From Psoroptes ovis (Eukaryota > Arthropoda > Arachnida > Sarcoptiformes > Psoroptidae), in assembly GCA_002943765.1 (NCBI GenBank), contig PQWQ01000006.1:1612001-1676000 (forward strand): DNA of 64,000 nucleotides. The letters are read 5' to 3'. Within the stretch, counting starts at the first letter, position 1, and each line of letters begins with the position of its first letter. Of this stretch, positions 1 through 14,400 are shown one piece after another. The translations under genes were made by a program, and so were the position numbers. The notes beneath the pieces are model-generated. The model did no database searches. It worked only from the letters and a program-made list of their open reading frames with translations, and had not been told where the DNA came from.

Positions 1-2214
1 ATGCATTTAAAGTTGTAAGATTCTTTTTACAATCGATTACAAATGATGAATGAATTGAAAAATGAAACTATTCAAACTATCATAATTATCTTAATAATTC
101 GATGAAATGGTTGCTTAAACTTGATGAACCATAATAATCATTAGCGATGATTCATTTTAAACAATTATTTTGTTTGTATGTTTCTCTATTACATTAATTT
201 GACAAATTTTGGCAATTATAATCGATCAAGTAGCCTAAAGATATTGAATCATTTCGATTATTTAATTTTATCATATTTTTTAAAATTTTGAATTTATATA
301 CAATAAAATAAATTTAATTCATAACATGCACCCGCATCAGATTAGCAATGATAGCAATCCGAAAATATATGAAGATGTATAAGATTAGAAAATAATTTCA
401 CTATTTAAATTCTATTTCAAATTTTTAGAAACTAAGATGTCATCAATTCATTATTATTATTATATGATGATGTTTACACCATGGAATTTCAAATACAATT
501 GAATAGAAAAATGATGAACAAATGTTACCCTCATTGTATACAACCTATGAATTTTTTTTTCAAAAATAATTTTCAAATGGAGTCGGCGCTATGATATCGA
601 AATTCGTAAAGTTGAAAATTTGGTATTTTTCGATGTTATTTTTTTCACACTTCAATTTGAATAAATTTAAATATCAATGTATGAAATCAAGGAGCAATGT
701 GTTAAATAGTTAATGCAACTCGATTCTGGACATATTGGACTATTGTTATTAATAATAAACGGAAGTTATAACGAATAATGAGTGAATGAATTATCCATGA
801 GTTTTTAACATCTTTTGTTTTTCGATCAATTCAACTAGTGACGTAATTCTACGGTATCCATAAATATAAAATCTCGTGCAATATTACGTTAGCATTCACA
901 TTACGTGGATAACGATGCGCTTCAAATCGTCCGGCTCTCTTCAAAGGATTTAATCGAAATTACCTAGTGGTCATCGAAAGTATTTCATGAAGAATTTAAT
1001 CAAATTAAATTAACGTCTTGAAAAAATAGAATATTCAAGTAGATGTAACAAAAAAAAAGCAAAAACATCGAAATAAATAGAATTAAAACTAATAATCGAA
1101 TATTCTTATTATCATCATTTTCTAAGTTATGATTTTCTTTGCATTCTTTCCATAATTATTTATAGAAATAACAATGATCAAACACATTATCATATTAATT
1201 ATATTTGATTTAATTTGGAATATTTTTTCATTGAACATATATTTCTTCCATATAATCATGTAATATGTATTCAATACTGGTGATAATGATGTTCACACGC
1301 ATTTATTTGTTCAACATTTTATAAGGATGATAATGATTATTTAGATATTTGTTCATTCATTCATTTATTATCATTATTTATTACATTATTTTTAAGGTAT
1401 TTGGAAGCATTCAAATGCATAATTTTGATTATACATTAGAATAAATGACAGACATTATTACTGTTCATCAATTTTTCCACATTATCAAATTTTTTTCAGC
1501 TAACCGTTACATTCACATTATTAAAAAAAATACAAACAATGAACGGAAATTATATTATTCATTAGAATGAATACAATTAATAATTGAGAACCATCTTGAA
1601 TCAAATACATCTGTGAAATAATGAAATGCCACACATACCTGACACATATAGAAGAATTCATTTGATTTCCTCATCTGCTGCCTTTTTTTCTAGATTTTCA
1701 CTCCTCTTTTGATATTAACTCATTTTTCGGACATTATGGAAATATCATCACGGTTCTCAAAAGAACATGATTAAGGTTCATTCGATGGTAGAACATTCCA
1801 TAAAATCAATTTGAAAGAATGTTGAAAATTTAAAAAAAACAATGGAATAAAAAGAATTCAATTTGTATAAATTGTTAGTTTTTCAAAACCATTCATTGTC
1901 GAAATATTCCATTTTTAAAACAATTTAGAAACATTCAAAAATGAAACACTATTCCGTAGAATGCCTAAAACGTTAGCGGCAAATCGAAATTGAAGTTAAT
2001 TTAATTTAAATTTAAATTTGAACTAAATTGGATTGTAATTCAATATTCGAATATACAGAACCTCAAAGCATTATTTCAACTGTAAAACTGTGTAGATAAA
2101 GTTTAAAGAAATAATTTATTTGAAAATATCTGGCATAAATATAATTTGGTGAGAAAATTAAAGTTCCTGAGATAATATTATTTTTAAAATATTTCTAAAT
2201 CATCAATTATTGAA
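1..2214. other. AT-rich non-coding region upstream of TAF11
   Basis: No open reading frame with family resemblance and no RNA gene could be recognised on either strand. The stretch is AT-rich with short A/T runs and ATT repeats. The part closest to 2215 should hold the TAF11 promoter, but no TATA box or initiator could be picked out with confidence. Confidence 0.6.
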
Positions 2215-2837
2215 ATGAGCGAAACATCGATGAATTTCAAGAATGTTCCGATTGCTTCATCATCAAATGCAGTTGCGAATCAACATCATTCAATTTCAAT
2301 GAATAACAATAATGCTAGAAATTGGGAAAAATGGCGAAGAATTTCAAAAGATAATCTCACTTCTAATGAGAAAATGATGTAATTATTATTTGTATTTGAT
2401 TCAATTAAGTATAAAAAAAATTTCACAAATTTTTTTCTCTGAAATTCCGGAAGAATTTTATTGCAAAATTTTAGCCAAGAACAACTCAGTCGTTATGAGA
2501 TATATCGTAGATCTAAATTTCCAAAGCGTGTGATTAAGAAAATCGTACGAACACTATTCGATATTAATATCAATGACCGTACAGCAATTTCGTTAGCCGG
2601 TATTGCCAAAGTATATGTTGGTGAATTAATCGAAACTGGTATTTTTTTTTATTTGAAAATAATTTTCATTTATTAATTTCATAATTGATTTTCAAAAAAA
2701 AAACAATGTTAGCATTAGATTATCAACAACGTATCGATAAACAACGAGCATCAGGACCATTGAAACCTCATCATTTGCGTGAAGCATTCAGGAAATTAAA
2801 TTTTCGTCAAAAAGAAATGTTTGCTTCACTGCCTTGA
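2215..2837 (+). CDS. Taf11: TAF11, TFIID subunit 11 (histone-fold protein)
   Basis: TAF11 pairs with TAF13 through a histone fold inside the TFIID general transcription factor, in the nucleus. I read three exons: 2215-2378, 2475-2638 and 2713-2837, giving about 150 residues. All boundaries are GT-AG and the phases agree. The N-terminal third is polar, low-complexity and Asn/Ser-rich. The histone fold begins in exon 2 with EQLSRYEIYRRSKFPKRVIK and continues through the segment containing SLAGIAKVYVGELIET. Exon 3 supplies the last helix and PLKPHHLREAFRKL, which matches the conserved TAF11 C-terminus. The protein is shorter than human TAF11 (about 210 residues), the difference being in the N-terminal tail. 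The start is the first ATG in frame. A likely AATAAA poly(A) signal sits at 2922-2927. The family call is strong; the exact extent of exon 1 is inferred. Confidence 0.9.
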
Positions 2838-3806
2838 ATTTGAATTGAAATATGAAAAACAATTGACACATTTAATTCTCATCATTTTTTTCTGTTTGAT
2901 AAAACAAAAAATGTGTTACCAAATAAAGATAATTTCAACTTTTCAAGAAAATAATAATAATCATTGATATAATATCGAATTCAAGTACCACATAATTAAA
3001 AAGTCATTCTGCAATATTAATTGTTATCAAATGATTGTTGACGCGTTATTCATTACAAATTCATTGAATATTGTCATTATATTTTAGTGAAAATTTGTTT
3101 ATTAAAAAAAGAAATTGATAGAGATAAGATTTAACAAAATATTCAAGAATGAAAATATTAACAATCTGTTTTATTTGGTAATTCATTTAATATAATAAAT
3201 TAAATAGTTGCCCAACATTTTGAAGATTTATGTAGACTTATGATATCAAATAAATAAATAAAGTAAAAATTGAAATTGACATCCAAAGTTGAATATTTGA
3301 ATGTATAGTATCTCTTATGTATTTGAATTTTTCTTCCATAATATAATGGCCCATAATTTTTGGCCTACAGAAAAATCTACTGTAACCAAATGCCGATCTT
3401 CAACGTTCGAGTGTATATTGAAAAATAAGAAACAACAACGTCAAATACTTTGAAAATTAAATTGGTAGAATCACGTAAACAAATGGCTAAGTGTTCAATT
3501 AAGTAAAATTTGTAAGAAAATTCGGTTTGATTTGATTCTTTGTTACAATAAAAATTTGTTGTCTGTACATGTCATTCTAATTTGATTTCATTTTTTATTT
3601 GGTATCTCAGGATTTTTCGTTTCATTATGCATACTTATGTAAATGTAAAAAAATATATGTTTAAGTGGAATCACAATAATTTTTCATATGAATCTTCCAA
3701 GAAATATTTTCAATTTCGTTCAAAATTCAGTTCTAACATCAATCCAATTATTTGGCACCAAATTTTATTGAATTAAATAATAGAAAATATTTCAATCAGG
3801 ATTTTT
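2838..3806. other. Intergenic region between convergent TAF11 and receptor phosphatase
   Basis: This is the space between the stop codons of two convergent genes. It holds the presumed TAF11 3' UTR with AATAAA at 2922-2927 and the presumed 3' UTR of the phosphatase on the other strand. A 64-codon frame at 3582-3776 (+) shows no family features and was not called. Confidence 0.6.
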
Positions 3807-6800
3807 TCATTTGAAAGTATAAAATAAAATTTCATCGCTTTTAGTTTCGTGGTTACTGTGAATTTGAAAATGGCGAATGATGTTTGGAAGTAGTTCTTTA
3901 AATTCCTGATTCAGCCATTGTTTCGTCGTCTAAAATATGTCGGATGAATTCATATTTCAATTGATAAGAATGATTTTCAATTTCGTATGCTCACCTTCGT
4001 ATCCTTGATTTTCATGCATTTCAATCAAATCTTCTTTGCCTTCCAATACACTCATAAGACATTCATGAATGCAAATGTATTGTTGCTATTGGCGTATGCA
4101 TAAAAAATACATAAATTGAATATTAAAAGTTTATAATTTCGAAACTTACCTCATTTTGCACCATCCATACACGTTCTTTACGCATTTCATGTACAATACC
4201 AAATATATCGACAATTTCGTATTTCTTAATATGCTGTATAATACGATCCAATGCGATGAATGTGCCTGAGCGACCAACACCAGCTGAACAGTGAACAATT
4301 ATCGGTTTATTATTATCGGCAGTGATACGTTCGCGAAATGATCGCACAAATTTAACCAATGTATTCGGTGGTTCTGGCACTCCGAAATCTGGCCATGTTG
4401 TGAAATGAAAATGCCTGACAATACGATATTGATCACCCTAAAGAAAAAGATTGATTATTTTTGTGAATAATTGAAAAAAAAAGTTATGCAAGTTGAAAAA
4501 CTTACTCTCATAACTTTGAATTCCGAAATAGTCCAATCTTGATATTGTGTTTCATTCAATATTGTGACTTGTATATTGCCATAAAATACTGGCTGCGTAT
4601 CATATGGCCAATATCGATCGCATTTTTCTCTACCCTTCTCAATACATCTTGTTAACATTACGATTGCTCTTGAATTTTGTTCCCAAACCATACGCCAAAA
4701 ATCATCACGAGTCGAATGTAATGGGCCTTGTGTAACAATGAATTCCCGTGGTGAATTAAATCCAGGAATATAATTTGCGTTTATATAATCAGATCCTTCT
4801 TCATCATCGGTGGGCAGCAATTTGACTCTTGAATGATCATATGGTAATATATTAGTGAAACGATTTTTCGGTCGATTAACTGGTAAATCAGCTGCATTAC
4901 AAGGTCGATCACGCCCTACATGTTTAAGTAATTCGAATTCTTCACTAAAACGAAAATCAGAATCAGCCGACATGAGTCGGAAATGATCGGCAAAATCTTT
5001 GAGTTTGATAGGTCGATTTGTTATTATTTCACTTTCGACAATCGATAAATTATCACCAACAACAGCAGGAGCATTTGTTAATACATTAACATTGCCTAAA
5101 CTTGTACCGTCTTTCAACATAATTGGCATGCCATTAGGCCCTATGGTTGTAGCAGTCATATGATGATGTTGATGCATAAATTTTGAATCACTGTCTTTGA
5201 ATGGGCCTAATCGATTTCGGCGCAAATATACAGCTAATAGTATTAAAATAACTAAAAATATAAATGGTGCTAGTATGGAAATATAAAGTGCCGTGTTATC
5301 TGGATCTGTTATCATGGCATATGAATAAACAGTGTCAGTAAATTTTTCAGGGCTGGTAAAAGCACGTATTTTGATTTTATATGTTGAACCAGGTTTTAGA
5401 GGGCCATTACAATATTTTGGTGAACCACCACGGATCGATGTTGCACGTCGCAGATGTTGTTTGATATCACATTGTTCAGCACCAATCACATAATCTTCAA
5501 TTTGTGAATTATTGAATGGATAAAATGGCTCTGTTGTTTGATATGGTGGCCATACACTATAATCTTGTACATCATACCATGAAGGTAACTCCAAAACATT
5601 AGAATTAATGGTATCATCTTCGGCAACAATAATCGCATACGACTGAATTGAGCCGTATACGCTTGAGAAGTAATTTTTTCGGAAACGTATTCGTATTGTA
5701 CGAGTCGAATGTCCAACTTCAGTAGGGAAAACAGTGTCAGCTGGTGCCGGTGCAGACCAAATGGGCATCGTTTCTTCCCATACAGCTTTATGACCAGGTC
5801 CAACTTTTGTATGGGCTTGTATTTGAAACACATATGTTTTTCCAGGTATTAAATTGTATATAATACCTTGTGTTTCATATGGTTCAAATAATTGATGTTT
5901 AGTAATTGAAGATGGTGTTGCTGATGACGATGATGCACTATTAGATTTTATCCAATAGACTATTTTATATCCAGTGAGTATTCCATTCATTTCTGATTGA
6001 GGTAATGACCATTGTAATGTAATTTCATTTGGTTTTACATCAACCGATTGAAAATATGATACTTTTCCCGGCACGGATTCGAGTGTGAGAAATGTTTGCG
6101 ATACAGGCGTAGAACGGAGCATTGTCGACGTACCATAACCGGAAAGGGTAGTGACGATAAACGTATAATTATTGTGTGGTTTCAAATTATGATATTCAAT
6201 TTTTTCAATCAAAGTTACATTCACTACCAAAGTTTTTTCATGTGGATCAAAATACTGTACTTCGTAACCATCTTTATCACCATATGGAACATCCCAGCTC
6301 AATGTTATTTCGGCATCGGTTATGGATAATCCATTGATGTTGCGAATGGGCTCTGGATAAAGACGGGCTTGTCTTTGAATTGGTACTGATAATGTTTGAC
6401 CACTAATGGTCCAAATCGAAAGATTATACAAGCGGCCAGGTATCAAATTATCGAACAATACAAAACGATTTGTATCGTTCCATTGTTTTTCCTGTGGTGG
6501 TATTGATGTGCCAGATAATTGAAAACGATAACGATCAAACACTACATTACGCAATGGGGTTGGTGTATATTTGATTCCAAGAGTTTTTGTTTCGTGTTCC
6601 CCAACAATAACATTGATAACTGAATCGATTACTGGAACTAAATAAATTTTGATTATTATTAATTTATATGAATTAATCTTAATTTATTAACTTACTTGTT
6701 CGAATTTGTACACCAATACCTTCGGAACGTAATTTGAAACTTATGACATAGAAACGGAATGAATATTCTTCACCTGGTTTCAAATCCTGTATGAACACCG

Positions 6801-8996
6801 TTATCAGATCACCTGGTCTTGTACCATTATAATAATTAATACGTTTGGATTCTTGCAATTTAGGTTGATTCACCGGATTATATATGACATTGAAATAATC
6901 GATAACACCTTCAGGCGCTGTCCATTGAAATGTAACATTGCTTGAATCCACCAATGTTTTGATAGCAGCGATTGAATTTGGAAACATTGTTTGCTCTAAT
7001 TCACGTATATCTGGACTTTCAGCACGATTCGATACAGACGAAACACGAACGGTATACATTTCACCTGCTACAAGATTTTTTATTTCCATCGATGTTGTAT
7101 TCACGATGCCCAAATCTCTCCATACTGTTTGCCTGGTTGGACGATATCTGGCTATATAATGATCTACTAATGAATCTTCAGGGGCTGACCATACTAACAT
7201 CATTGATGAGTTCGTATGTTTCGATACATGTAACGCTTCTGGTGGCCGTGGAAATATAGTTTGGAAATATGAATGTGGATCACTGATCAATCCATGGCTG
7301 ATAGCATATACAGATATTTCGTATATGGCTCCTGGATATAAATCTTCTAAAACGGCCCAATTCGAACGAACGATACGTTCTTTCTTCTCTTTAGTGTCAT
7401 TTCGTATCCAAATTATTTTGTATGAATCTTGTTTGCTTGTTACATCCCATTTCCAGCTGATATTCAATGTACGGCCTGAAATTGGCTCCAGAACGCCGAT
7501 AACTGGTGATGCTGGCTTTGTCGGTTGTGATATGACAACATAATCAGAATAAACATTATTTGATATGGCAGCAACTGAAATTGAATAATTGCGACCAGCC
7601 AACAGGTTTGATAAATGCACATAGGTATCTTTGGTCACTTCAATGGCAGCATCTGAATTGAATGCATCCAATTCATGATATGTGATTATGAAAGAATCTT
7701 GTCGTGAATGATTTTCTGGACGCCAAGAAAGATGGATACCAGAATATTTATCCGGATCTGATTTTAAATCTAACACCGGTAATGGTCTTGTTGTAATGTT
7801 TGTGGCTATAGCTGAAGATATTACATTGCCTGATACTGTTTTCACAGTGACTTCATATGTTTCACCTGGCTGTAAACCTTCATCAGAAAAACGGACAATT
7901 CTCGGATCATCTTTGAAAACCATTTTCGGCGAAACATTCTTCAAACCAATGGAAATTTGATAACGATCGAATTCACATTCACCTATAGGCGGATCCCATA
8001 TCACATCGAATGAAGTCGATGTTACAGTTGCGCGGTTAAAAGAAAGATTAGAAGGCGATAATGGTACGGTGCGATATTGTGCTTCAGTAGGATCCGATAT
8101 TTGATTACGGCTAACAGTTTGCACGGTTATGTTATAAATTCGGCCAGGTACCAAACCATCAAATGATGTTTGAACTGGGCCAGGAGGATCGGATTCTTTT
8201 TTCACAAACAATACCGATTGATGTGCATCTTGAGGGTAAATTGATACTTTGTATTGATCAAAGATACCGGAAGGATATGGAGGTTGCCATAGGACTAATA
8301 AAGTTGTTTCATTTCGGAACCAAACGATAAAACGACCAGGTGTGTTTGGTTTAGTCGTAAACGTCACCGATTCATTGCGTGATTGTCGACCATTAGATAT
8401 AACAGACACAAATATTTCATAAGTACCACCGGCTGTAAGATTTCGGATGGACAATGGCAACCGATCATTTACAGATACATCTAATTGATATGGACGAAAA
8501 TCATGCTCAGCTTTCGGCTCTTTCGGCACAACCGTAACTTTGTAACCATCAATGTTGCCATCTGGATCCATCATATCACTGGTTGATGTTTTCCAATCTA
8601 ATTCAACTTGTTTACCACTCAATACTTGCACACGTAGATCATCGACAGGTGGAACTGAAAATATTATATTAGAAAATTTGAGACCAATTTGAATTTGAAA
8701 TAAAACTATTTAATACATGTAAGCCTACCGAAAACTGCATCAATTAGTGTCATTAAATGAAATAATAATAATGGTAATAATATTAGTTTGAATAATTGCC
8801 ATATTTGTAATTGACTAGATGATTTGTTGTTATTGTTGCTATTATGACAATTCACATTCAAATTTTGAAACTTAATCGTTGAATTATCAGATTGTCGTAA
8901 TCTTATACGGCGCCGTAAATGATAATGGTTGGATTTTTTAAATTGTTGTCGTTCATTTGCACCGAAACTCATTGAATGATTTGATTGCTTTGCCAT
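3807..8996 (-). CDS. Ptp10D: Receptor-type tyrosine phosphatase, R3 class (Ptp10D-like)
   Basis: A cell-surface phosphatase that removes phosphate from tyrosines; the insect relative acts in axon guidance and tracheal development. Six exons were read on the minus strand: 8729-8996, 6696-8654, 4506-6637, 4150-4437, 3995-4085 and 3807-3928. All introns are GT-AG with agreeing phases, giving about 1,619 residues. A hydrophobic segment at residues 65-89 may be a signal sequence preceded by an unusually long polar N-terminus. A long array of fibronectin type III repeats follows, then a membrane helix near residue 1,195-1,220 (LYISILAPFIFLVILILLAV). A single catalytic domain carries the substrate-loop motif NRFTN, the WPD loop (Asp about 1470), and HCSAGVGRSGT with Cys about 1503 and Arg about 1509. 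The Q-loop is QNEQQY. Length and single-domain layout match Ptp10D/PTPRB-type receptors. The start could also be an upstream in-frame ATG at 9044. Confidence 0.92.
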
Positions 8997-11483
8997 GATC
9001 TTTATTATGATTCCAAATTGCATGAAATCAATGCTGGAATACAATCGAAATTCTTTTGGATTTAATTTAAAAATCTTTTGTGTGAATTGTGATGAAAACG
9101 TATAAATACGTCAGCAATTATTAAAAATTCAAGTTTAATGGAGGCGCATTCATACCACTTTGGTGTAGATAAGCGCGCTGTTGATTAAATAAAATGAATG
9201 GTTTAGCTACCAAAAAAAGCTGTCTGAGCTGTGAATCATTTTGAATTTAATCATTGAAAATTCACTTGATGAGTTGATGTTTATGGCTATTAATGGTAAT
9301 GAAATCCATTTATAACTACCAAATGATGATATTGTGTCATTTTCTATCCATTATTATGCATAAAACATTAAACATAAATGGATCATAGACTCACAAGTAT
9401 GAAGTGATAATAAACAAGGATGAATTGACGATTTTTATTTAACACTTTGACTTGAAGCACAGAGAAAAAACTATGGAAGTAAAATAAATTTATTTAACTG
9501 CGATGATGGAGAAATGTGATGGACAACAACCTGTTGTATGTGTGCGTATGTTGAAATTGATTCAAAAATGTCACAAATAGTGCCAATATTGAAACATTTA
9601 AACAATATTTAAATTGAATTTAGCACATCTTTTTGATGAAATGGTATTATTTACATGGAAAAGTAATAAAACACAATTTTAGACAAATTTACAATGGAAT
9701 TTTAATAAAAGTATCAAAGTGATTGCAATAGGTTTTATTTGGTCAAACATATATCATTAAAAGACGAAAATATTTCTTCAAACGTTGCGATAAATATCAT
9801 TATTGTTGTTGATGTTGATATGGAAGAATTTTTGTTCAAAATATTTTCATTTCATTCAATGAAACTTGTTTCAAGACTTCAATTCTCAAATATGAATCAA
9901 ATTTCTCTTCATGTTTCTCCATATGTATCCTTGGATCCATTTGTAAACGTGAGACGTCATCAAAAAAGAAAAAAAATAAGTTTGTATTTGGAATAAGAAG
10001 AGCAATTGTCATTGAAATCGAATGGAATACAGTTTATTCATTCATTCAGTTAAAATGTTTAATTATCAAATGCATAATATTGTTTATGGAATAGCAAATA
10101 ATGATGCTCACCTTCATCATAATCATCATATCAACTTCTTTTCTCATTAATCGATAATTATTTATACTTGTTGCGTTAGTTAACACTTGTATTTCGGCAT
10201 AGCAAAACAATGTTCGTACTTATATCTATGCTATGCTACGAATCAAATGGTGGTCATTCTACAATTTTTCTTTTGTTTGACTTTTCAATAGAAGAGAAAT
10301 TACACAAGGCAGTGGCATTTGACATTTGAAAATTGAAGAAAAATAAACGCGATCAGTAGAATAGCGTGAAGATCAAAGGAACAAAACTGTTGCTGACGTA
10401 TTAATGCAGTTTTCAAAATATAGATCGATGAATTTTTTGACGTACCGATACGTCATAATATTCGCCATGTACATTGAGTGCCAGCATTCATAGATAGGAT
10501 TGTGTGAGAATCATTTTCTTAGCAAAATCTTCAGAAATGCATGTTTGTTGACCTCTTTCTTTCATTCTTTCTTCTACTCTCTCATTTTTCACTTTCTCAC
10601 GCATCTTTCCAGTTCACAGTATGAATCGATGAACCAGAAACAAAACAAACCTCACATCATTTCTTGAAAAATTTCCAAAGTACGGAAACCTGATCGAAAA
10701 TTTCCAATAAAATAGAGAAATTTGAATGATTTGAATTCAATTACTTGATCCATAGACTAGTCATTTCTATTACGTAAAAGGATTGAAATTTAACATTATG
10801 ATTGCAAATTTCAAAATGAAAACTGAATATTTTCATCATTATTAGATGCCATTAAACTGTTAAATGTTTGAATGGAAAGAGAGGAAAAGTCTAGAAACAA
10901 GGCAATGTTTTACAGAAAAAAAAAATTAAATATTCAGATATAATAGATTCAAATTATTCATAAAAATTTGATTTATTTGAAAATTATTTCTCAAAAATAT
11001 AAGTAATTTTATAAATTTTAAATATAAATAGTTATATTATGTTGCTAAATGAGCACATTAAACTTAAGCGAATAAATGATAATTCTCAATGATGAATTGA
11101 TGATGATTTTGTAAAAAATACAAATCACGAATATGGAATTATGGATAATTTTTTTTAACTTCGATATCATTGCAAAGTTTTAATTCAAAAAAAGGGAAAA
11201 TTTAATATTTAGAAAATAAGTACACAACAATCAGACATGATGATTATGATTAAAAAATTAATCACAAAAGAATTTAAACATATAAAAGAAGAATGTCAGT
11301 GAATTTTTTTCTATTGATGAGCGCTTATTAAGCTGTGATTCATGATGACCATAAAAACATCTTGATGGGCAAACATCTGCCAAAGATTGATTCAATTCAA
11401 TCAAAGAGCGTATATGACAGTCAGCAACGTTTTTGAAGTATATCATCACAATAGTTTAGTCAACATCATAAGGTTTCATCGAA
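8997..11483. other. Intergenic region between Ptp10D-like and GAK genes
   Basis: About 2.5 kb with no supported gene. It should contain the phosphatase promoter and the GAK 3' UTR. An 85-codon frame at 9739-9996 (+) has no domain features. The piece 10,200-10,520 is somewhat less AT-rich and shares the 14-mer TGACGTATTAATGC with position 26,054, which may be chance. Confidence 0.55.
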
Positions 11484-14400
11484 TTATTTGAAGTTATTTT
11501 TTTCAAATTCACTCCATGCATCATTTAATTCCATGAATATATATTTAGCCAATTCTTCATGTGGACTACCAACAAGCTAAATTACCAATGAAACAATTTT
11601 ATTGATCAAAATTCTTTAAGAACATTAGACACATACCTTATCCGGATGCACAGCTAAACATGCCTTGCGATACCATTTTTTTACATCATTTGGTGTCAAC
11701 AATTGATGCATGCCAATTGGCGTCCAATTACAACCTTCCCATATGATAGTATTTAATGAACAAAGTAATGCACGAATGTTCTTTTCTTTATTCTCCGTCC
11801 ATTCACCAACTTTTAATCGTATTGGATTTGCCCCCGATTTAAGCTTTATATTAGAACATTGACACATTAAAATCCATCAATTAATTCAAAACAATTTATT
11901 TAGATATTTACCAATTCAGCTTTGCGTATTTCAGCCATAGTTTTATTGGCATTACTATCAGCAGTATTAGATTTTTTGAATCCACCCAGAAGATCTTCAA
12001 ATTCATTACCAATCACTCGAGGCGTTTTCAAACCTGTTGATTTTGTAAAAATATCATTGAAATTTCGTCGACTATAATCAGGACGATTAATCGGTTTGTT
12101 TGCATTGTTCAATCCATTTTTAATCTCTTTATTATTTTTGTTCTTAGTAACATCATCAGGGAAATTATTGAAGGAGGCAACACGTGGTATTGATGATTGT
12201 GGTATCGAAGAATTAACATTTGTATTGGATTTATTAGAAAAATTCAAATAATTATTAAGATCATTGAATGGATCGAATTTAGCAGCTGTGGCAAGATTCG
12301 GTGTTGAAGGATTTTTAGATTTGAGATTGCTGCCGAACGTTGAAAATCCACCTAGTGGTGTTGATTGCACTGTCGTAACATTAGTAGGCATAACTATTTG
12401 ATCATTTATAAAATCAAGTGACTGATCCATTATTGATGCAGAATTTTTAGCAATTAATTCATCAGTCACATCATCAACCAATAAATTAATACGTGGTTCG
12501 TTTGATTTAGACAATAAATCTTCCGATTCATTTGCATTCTGTGCCGCATCATTTAAATCATTGAAACTTAAATTAACTAATAAATCGGTGTTATTTCTTG
12601 ACGGTTTCGGATTCCGAGACAATAGATCCACGTTTGTGTTTGATGTATTTAATAAATTGATTTCACAATCATCATTTTTCCTACGAGAATTCAGAATCAA
12701 ATAAAAATTTCATCGAGTTGTAATGGAAAAATAACTACTTACGATTGTTTTTTATCAAGATCTTTAGACGTTTGATCCACTAATTGCGATTTTAATTTAT
12801 CTATCGAAATATTTTCTTTATTCAATTCGAGAAACTCTTCGAATTCATTATTATCAATGAAAATAGAATCTGGTTTATCAATCAATAATATTTCTAATTC
12901 ATCGATCGATTTTGAATTTCGATTACTCAATGACTTGTTTTGATTATTAGGAGTAGGTGAATTAATAATATCATAATCGATCTGTATTTTGAAATCAAAT
13001 GGAAATCTATCTAAGTCTTCATCTAATAGATCTAAATCATTCAATGCAAATTCTATGGTATGAGGACCACCATTCACCGCATTTGTAGCACTTTTATTAC
13101 AATTTTCAAAAAATAAATTACATTGAAGTGATGCTATACGTATTGCTATAGGTTTTTGTTGATTCAACATTTTCGCTCCTAACGATGATCTTGCATGTGA
13201 TATCAACAGGTAAAGGTCCGAATTCAAATCTATCGTAACATCAATATTCCTCCATGTTACTTGTTCATCAATACCTTTTGTGTAATGTATCAATTTTTCG
13301 TAATCATTAAGGGTTGAATAAAGTTTTGTCGATAAATCTGTGAAGAGCTCAACGAATGGCCGACAACCATCACGAATTTTTGTGTATAATGGTATGCCAA
13401 TCATGCGTATCGAGCGAATTATCGATTGTTTATGCGATGAAAAAAAGTTATTTAAATATTTTTCCTTTCTTATTAATGAAATATAATTCAAATAACGATA
13501 TTGTGATGGATTTAGTTCGAATGTATTACGTTTTGATTTGAAAAATTTCAATGCTGAGTTATAATCATGAAATAATCCGATTAGTATTAAAAATGATACG
13601 GTTAATATTGATGAATTGATTTTACCATCCTGAGAAAAAATGAATGTGATTAAATACTTCCAAACTCATACAATACACTTACCAAGCAATGTATAACGAT
13701 TGTATTGCGATTATTATTCATTACCCATTTGAATAGATGATCACATATTGCTATAATCGATTTTAATGGCGTGACTCTCCTCACATCTCTCCATAGTGCT
13801 CCACCATCGATCACTTTAATTTTTGAACCAAATTTCATAGCAGAATCATATGATCGGCCACTAATATTGACAACACAAAATGGTGCATCACGTGACTCAA
13901 GTACAGCTCGCACATCATCAACGTGATTACGAAAATATGCCGATTCAAGTCCTTCAGCAGGATAAGACATGACTACAAGTCGTGATGTGAAAAATGTCAT
14001 GTCCAAATCTTGTCTTGCTATTGAACTAATTTAAATAGAATTGAAATAATGATATGAAAAAATATTAAACTACGTACTTTTGCACCGTTTGCATAACTTT
14101 ATTTGATGTATCTTTGATGTATTTAGTGAATCCAGAAAAATATGATTGTGCGGTGCCTGGTATTTGGCTATTGGATGATGATAAGTTTGATAACAATGGA
14201 TTATTCGTTGTCGGAGAAAGTTTTGCCGAATGTGGCGCTGAAGCTTTCGGTGCAATACATGGAGAATTTAAATCGACATAATTTTCTTCCATGAGTCGTA
14301 GTATGTTTGAACAATCAATACGTTCACTTGGATTAAGCTGTAAACATTTTCTGTTAGATGTTGAAAATATTGTTATTGAATGATATTTGATTACGAAAAA

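Noticed and set aside
9739..9996. 85-codon plus-strand frame between the phosphatase and GAK
   Set aside because: Low-complexity, no homology recognisable and no splice context.
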